A DNA stretch of 64,000 bases from Kaistella sp. SH40-3 (GTDB lineage: Bacteria; Bacteroidota; Bacteroidia; Flavobacteriales; Weeksellaceae), in assembly GCF_030686865.1 (NCBI RefSeq), contig NZ_JAQYUS010000003.1, positions 1 to 64,000 on the forward strand, read 5' to 3'. Position numbers and translations under genes: made by a program. This document shows positions 61,474-64,000 of this stretch, in pieces. The notes below the pieces were generated by a model. It was given only the letters and a program-made list of their open reading frames with translations. It made no database searches and was not told where the DNA came from. Within the stretch, counting starts at the first letter, position 1; each line of letters opens with the position of its first letter.

Positions 61474-62178
61474 ATGAAAGTAGATATTTGGAGCGACATT
61501 CGTTGCCCTTTTTGTTATGTAGGAAAAAAGAATTTTGAAAAAGCGCTGGAACAGTTTCCAGACAAAGATAAAATTGAAGTCACCTGGCATAGTTTTCAAC
61601 TGGATCCAAACTTAAAAACGCAGCCTGAAAAAAGTTCTTTTGAATATTTTTCAGAAGCAAAAGGAGTTCCTGTTTCGCAGGCAAAAGAAATGTACGAGCA
61701 CGTTTACAAAGCCGGAAAAGCAGCCGGAATTGATTTTAATTTCGATCACCAAAAAGTGGCCAATTCTTATAGAGCACATCTTTTACTGCAACTGGCAGCC
61801 ACAAAAAATTTAGCCAACGAAACTGAAGAAGCCTTATTTAAAGCACAGTTAGTCGATGGTAAAAACATTGATGATCAAGCGACTTTAATTGAAATCGGGA
61901 AATCGGTTTCTTTAGAAGAAGATGAAATAAAGGCGGCTTTGGAATCAGACGATTTCGGAATGGAGGTAACTCGCGATATGATGATGGCCAGTCAAATGGG
62001 AATCAGCGGCGTGCCGTTTTTTGTTATTAATGATAAATACGGAGTTTCAGGCGCACAACCTCCGGCAACATTTTCAGAAGTATTAGAAAGTTCCTGGAAA
62101 GAGTTTTCTGCGGGCGATAAAGGTTTGCAAATTATTCACAGCGGAGAAAGTTGTGATGTTGATGGAAATTGTGACTAA
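61474..62178 (+). CDS. DsbA-family (FrnE-like) thiol oxidoreductase
   Basis: 234 residues of the FrnE/polyketide-associated DsbA group. The active site CPFC is at 11-14 (SDIRCPFCYVG), and the cis-Pro loop is GISGVPFFVIND. A helical insertion (about 65-160) holds the conserved FDHQKVANSYRAHLLLQL. No signal peptide, so probably cytoplasmic. The last residues CDVDGNCD add a second Cys pair. A role in redox stress is family knowledge. Confidence 0.9.
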   Translation: MKVDIWSDIRCPFCYVGKKNFEKALEQFPDKDKIEVTWHSFQLDPNLKTQPEKSSFEYFSEAKGVPVSQAKEMYEHVYKAGKAAGIDFNFDHQKVANSYRAHLLLQLAATKNLANETEEALFKAQLVDGKNIDDQATLIEIGKSVSLEEDEIKAALESDDFGMEVTRDMMMASQMGISGVPFFVINDKYGVSGAQPPATFSEVLESSWKEFSAGDKGLQIIHSGESCDVDGNCD

Positions 62179-62202
62179 AGGTTTTTCTCAAGAAAATTTT
62201 AC

Positions 62203-62237
62203 AAACTTCCAAAGTCGCAGATTTTGGAAGTTTTTTT
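62203..62237 (+). terminator. Intrinsic terminator after the DsbA-family gene
   Basis: AAACTTCCAAA (62203-62213) pairs with TTTGGAAGTTT (62223-62233), followed by a run of T. Confidence 0.88.
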
Positions 62238-62297
62238 ACTTTATAAATAACCAACTCAAGGTCTGGTAATTGCATTAATTCTACTTAAATTTAAATT

Positions 62298-62798
62298 ATG
62301 AGCAGAGGATTTGTAAAAGAAGATGATCAGGAAGAAGTTCCGTTGGTTCCACCAAGAGCCGATTTACCGACTGGAACCGAAAATTTCGTCACGCAAAAAG
62401 GAATGGATTCTTTACTCAAAGAAAAAGAAGAATTGCTGAGGGAACAGGAAAATTTAGATTCTTCTCAAGAGAAAGAATACCGAATTGCCTTTAATCATCT
62501 CAACGCAAAACTCCAGTTATTGAATGAAAGAATTGGGTCTGCAAAAATTGTGAATTCTACAAAACTACCTCAAGATGAAGTTCATTTTGGCGCAACAGTT
62601 ACCTTTAAAAATGTAGAAAATAATGCGACTCAAACTTTTCAATTGGTTGGTGTGGATGAAGCCAATATTTCGCAAAAGAAAATTTCTTTCATTACGCCTT
62701 TAGCAAAAGCATTGATGCATAAGAAAGTAGGCGAACAGGCAATTTTAAATTTGGGTGAAAGGAAAAGTATTTTTGAAATTTTGAAAATAGAATATTAA
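62298..62798 (+). CDS. GreA/GreB-family elongation factor-like protein
   Basis: 166 residues. After a conserved start (MSRGFVKEDDQEEVPLVPPRADLP) comes a helical region with TKGMDSLLKEKEELL-type coiled coil, then the C-terminal FKBP-like Gre domain (VHFGATVTFKNVE, QTFQLVGVDEAN, SFITPLAKALMHKKVGEQA). It probably binds RNA polymerase and rescues or regulates stalled complexes. The acidic tip residues of true GreA/B are not clear, so it may be a Gre-related regulator (Rnk-like) rather than a cleavage factor. It stands convergent to the MFS gene. Confidence 0.83.
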   Translation: MSRGFVKEDDQEEVPLVPPRADLPTGTENFVTQKGMDSLLKEKEELLREQENLDSSQEKEYRIAFNHLNAKLQLLNERIGSAKIVNSTKLPQDEVHFGATVTFKNVENNATQTFQLVGVDEANISQKKISFITPLAKALMHKKVGEQAILNLGERKSIFEILKIEY

Positions 62799-62808
62799 AT
62801 CTCTTTAC

Positions 62809-63972
62809 TTAAATCGTCTTCTTATTGGTCAACAATTGAACAATCAAAATAATCCCGGAAAATAACAGACCGACAACTGAAACTCCGGTCCAGCCGAAAT
62901 AATTCCAGGCGAGTGAACCGAAACTTGTTCCTGCTGCTCCACCAATGAAAAACCCAACCATATAAATGGTATTCACCCGATTTCTGGCTTCTGTGTTTTT
63001 TGAAAAGACAATGTTTTGATTCGTGATATGAACGCCTTGCACTCCCAAATCAATCAGAATAACACCGATAATTAATCCAACAATTGAATGAGGAGAAACT
63101 AAAAATATCAACCAGGAAACGATAATTAATAGTGTTCCGGCGATGATCAATTTACTTTTTTTAACTCTGTTATTCAACTTTCCAACGACGGTTGCTCCGA
63201 GTGCTCCGGCAATTCCGAACAACCCGAATCCGCCGGCAACTGCGCTTCCGTAACCAAAAGAATCTTGCATCAGAAAGACAAAGGTCGTCCAGAACGCGCT
63301 TAAACTTCCGAAAGCCAACGCACCACGCAAAGTTGCTAATCGTAAGGTTGGTTCGGTCTTTAAATAAAACCAAAGAGATTTCATCAACTTCGCATAACTC
63401 TCTCCAAATTTGGGTTGAATGACAGGTAACTTCGCATTTAATAAAAAGAAAAGCATCGTCATTAAACCGGCTGCTCCAAAGAAAACACTTCGCCAGCCAA
63501 AATATTCGCCGACCAAACCGCTCAAAACCCGGCTTCCTAAAATACCGATCAGCAATCCGCTCATCACAATTCCAATCGCCCGTCCGCGACCTTCATCATT
63601 GCTGAGATGAGCAACCATTGGTACAAATAATTGCGGCAATGTAGAAGTAAACCCAATTAAAAAACTGCTGAAAATCAATAAAGGCAAAGACTGCGAAAGC
63701 GCCGCTCCTAAAAGGGAAAGGACCAGAATTAGAAAATTTAATCTAATGATTTTCAAATTGCTGACTTTATCGCCGAGCGGAATAATAAACAGCAAACCCA
63801 ACGCATAACCGATCTGCGTAGAAAGCGCAATATTGCTCACCTCCGCATCTTTAACATGAAGACTTAGCGCAATATCGTGTAGCAACGGTTGGTTGTAATA
63901 TAAATTTGCGACCACCAAACCTGCCGAAACGCTCAGGAGATAGAGTAACGAATTAGGTAATTTATTTTTCAT
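62809..63972 (-). CDS. MFS transporter
   Basis: 387 residues with twelve predicted helices. Features include LALSTQIGYALGLLFIIPLGDKVSNLKIIR (the helix 2-3 loop motif A-like Gly-Asp region), GRGRAIGIVMSGLLIGILGSRVLSGLVGEYFGWRSVFF and the later NTIYMVGFFIGGAAGTSFGSLAW. The family exports small molecules or drugs by proton exchange; no substrate can be named. It is on the minus strand and convergent to the Gre-like gene. Confidence 0.88.
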   Translation of the reverse strand: MKNKLPNSLLYLLSVSAGLVVANLYYNQPLLHDIALSLHVKDAEVSNIALSTQIGYALGLLFIIPLGDKVSNLKIIRLNFLILVLSLLGAALSQSLPLLIFSSFLIGFTSTLPQLFVPMVAHLSNDEGRGRAIGIVMSGLLIGILGSRVLSGLVGEYFGWRSVFFGAAGLMTMLFFLLNAKLPVIQPKFGESYAKLMKSLWFYLKTEPTLRLATLRGALAFGSLSAFWTTFVFLMQDSFGYGSAVAGGFGLFGIAGALGATVVGKLNNRVKKSKLIIAGTLLIIVSWLIFLVSPHSIVGLIIGVILIDLGVQGVHITNQNIVFSKNTEARNRVNTIYMVGFFIGGAAGTSFGSLAWNYFGWTGVSVVGLLFSGIILIVQLLTNKKTI

Positions 63973-64000
63973 AGAATGTTTTGCAGAAGGATTTTTAAGG

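Overview
The window looks like the chromosome of a low-GC flavobacterium, most likely a Chryseobacterium-type member of the Weeksellaceae. Evidence: secreted proteins end in type IX secretion (T9SS) type A sorting domains, promoters resemble the Bacteroidetes TTTG / TAnnTTTG consensus, there is a one-piece PyrE-PyrF UMP synthase, and the 14-gene nuo cluster carries a short NuoG. The genus is inference.

Layout. 1-1990 (minus): a T9SS beta-propeller-like protein translationally coupled to the truncated 5' end of a large RHS-type secreted protein. 2399-8022 (minus): a mobilizable plasmid-like module with relaxase, MobC, an oriT-like palindrome region, Toprim primase-like protein, an iteron-like block, VapE-type ATPase, a candidate small RNA, an HTH protein and a membrane protein. 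It lies beside a CAU-anticodon tRNA (8087-8160), but no integrase is visible. 8383-10699: mce, rbfA and a LolE-type permease. 10797-15492: three tandem secreted endonuclease I paralogues. 15601-23709: K+ channel, aroE, a DUF349 protein, ribD, a YigZ-family protein, a zinc peptidase, a GNAT-like protein and a 58-residue membrane protein.

23841-37782: nuoABCDEF, an unrelated outer-membrane-type protein, then nuoGHIJKLMN, making a proton-pumping complex I. 37914-45904: a TetR regulator followed by an efflux pump operon (TolC, HlyD lipoprotein, two ATPases, two permeases). Several gaps in this operon contain short repeats. One gap holds a four-helix-bundle (23S rRNA intervening-sequence type) gene between perfect 21-bp inverted repeats. 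46004-51700: a membrane protein and His-rich lipoprotein pair, mazG, a DUF5606 protein, def, ruvX/yqgF, a SixA-like phosphatase and a serine hydrolase. 51875-58754: a phosphorelay cluster with REC-HK, CHASE3-GAF-HK-REC3, REC, CheR, CheB and REC, without CheA, CheW or a chemoreceptor. 58876-63972: pyrE-pyrF fusion, AEC transporter, DsbA-family protein, GreA/B-like factor and an MFS exporter.

The most unusual signals are (1) the four-helix-bundle gene enclosed by complementary heptamer arrays inside an mRNA, resembling an rRNA IVS moved into a protein operon; (2) heptanucleotide arrays at several loci, two of them beginning exactly at a stop codon; (3) a compact promoter-palindrome-terminator unit in the mobile module that looks like a regulatory RNA; and (4) the iteron-like and oriT-like regions of that module.
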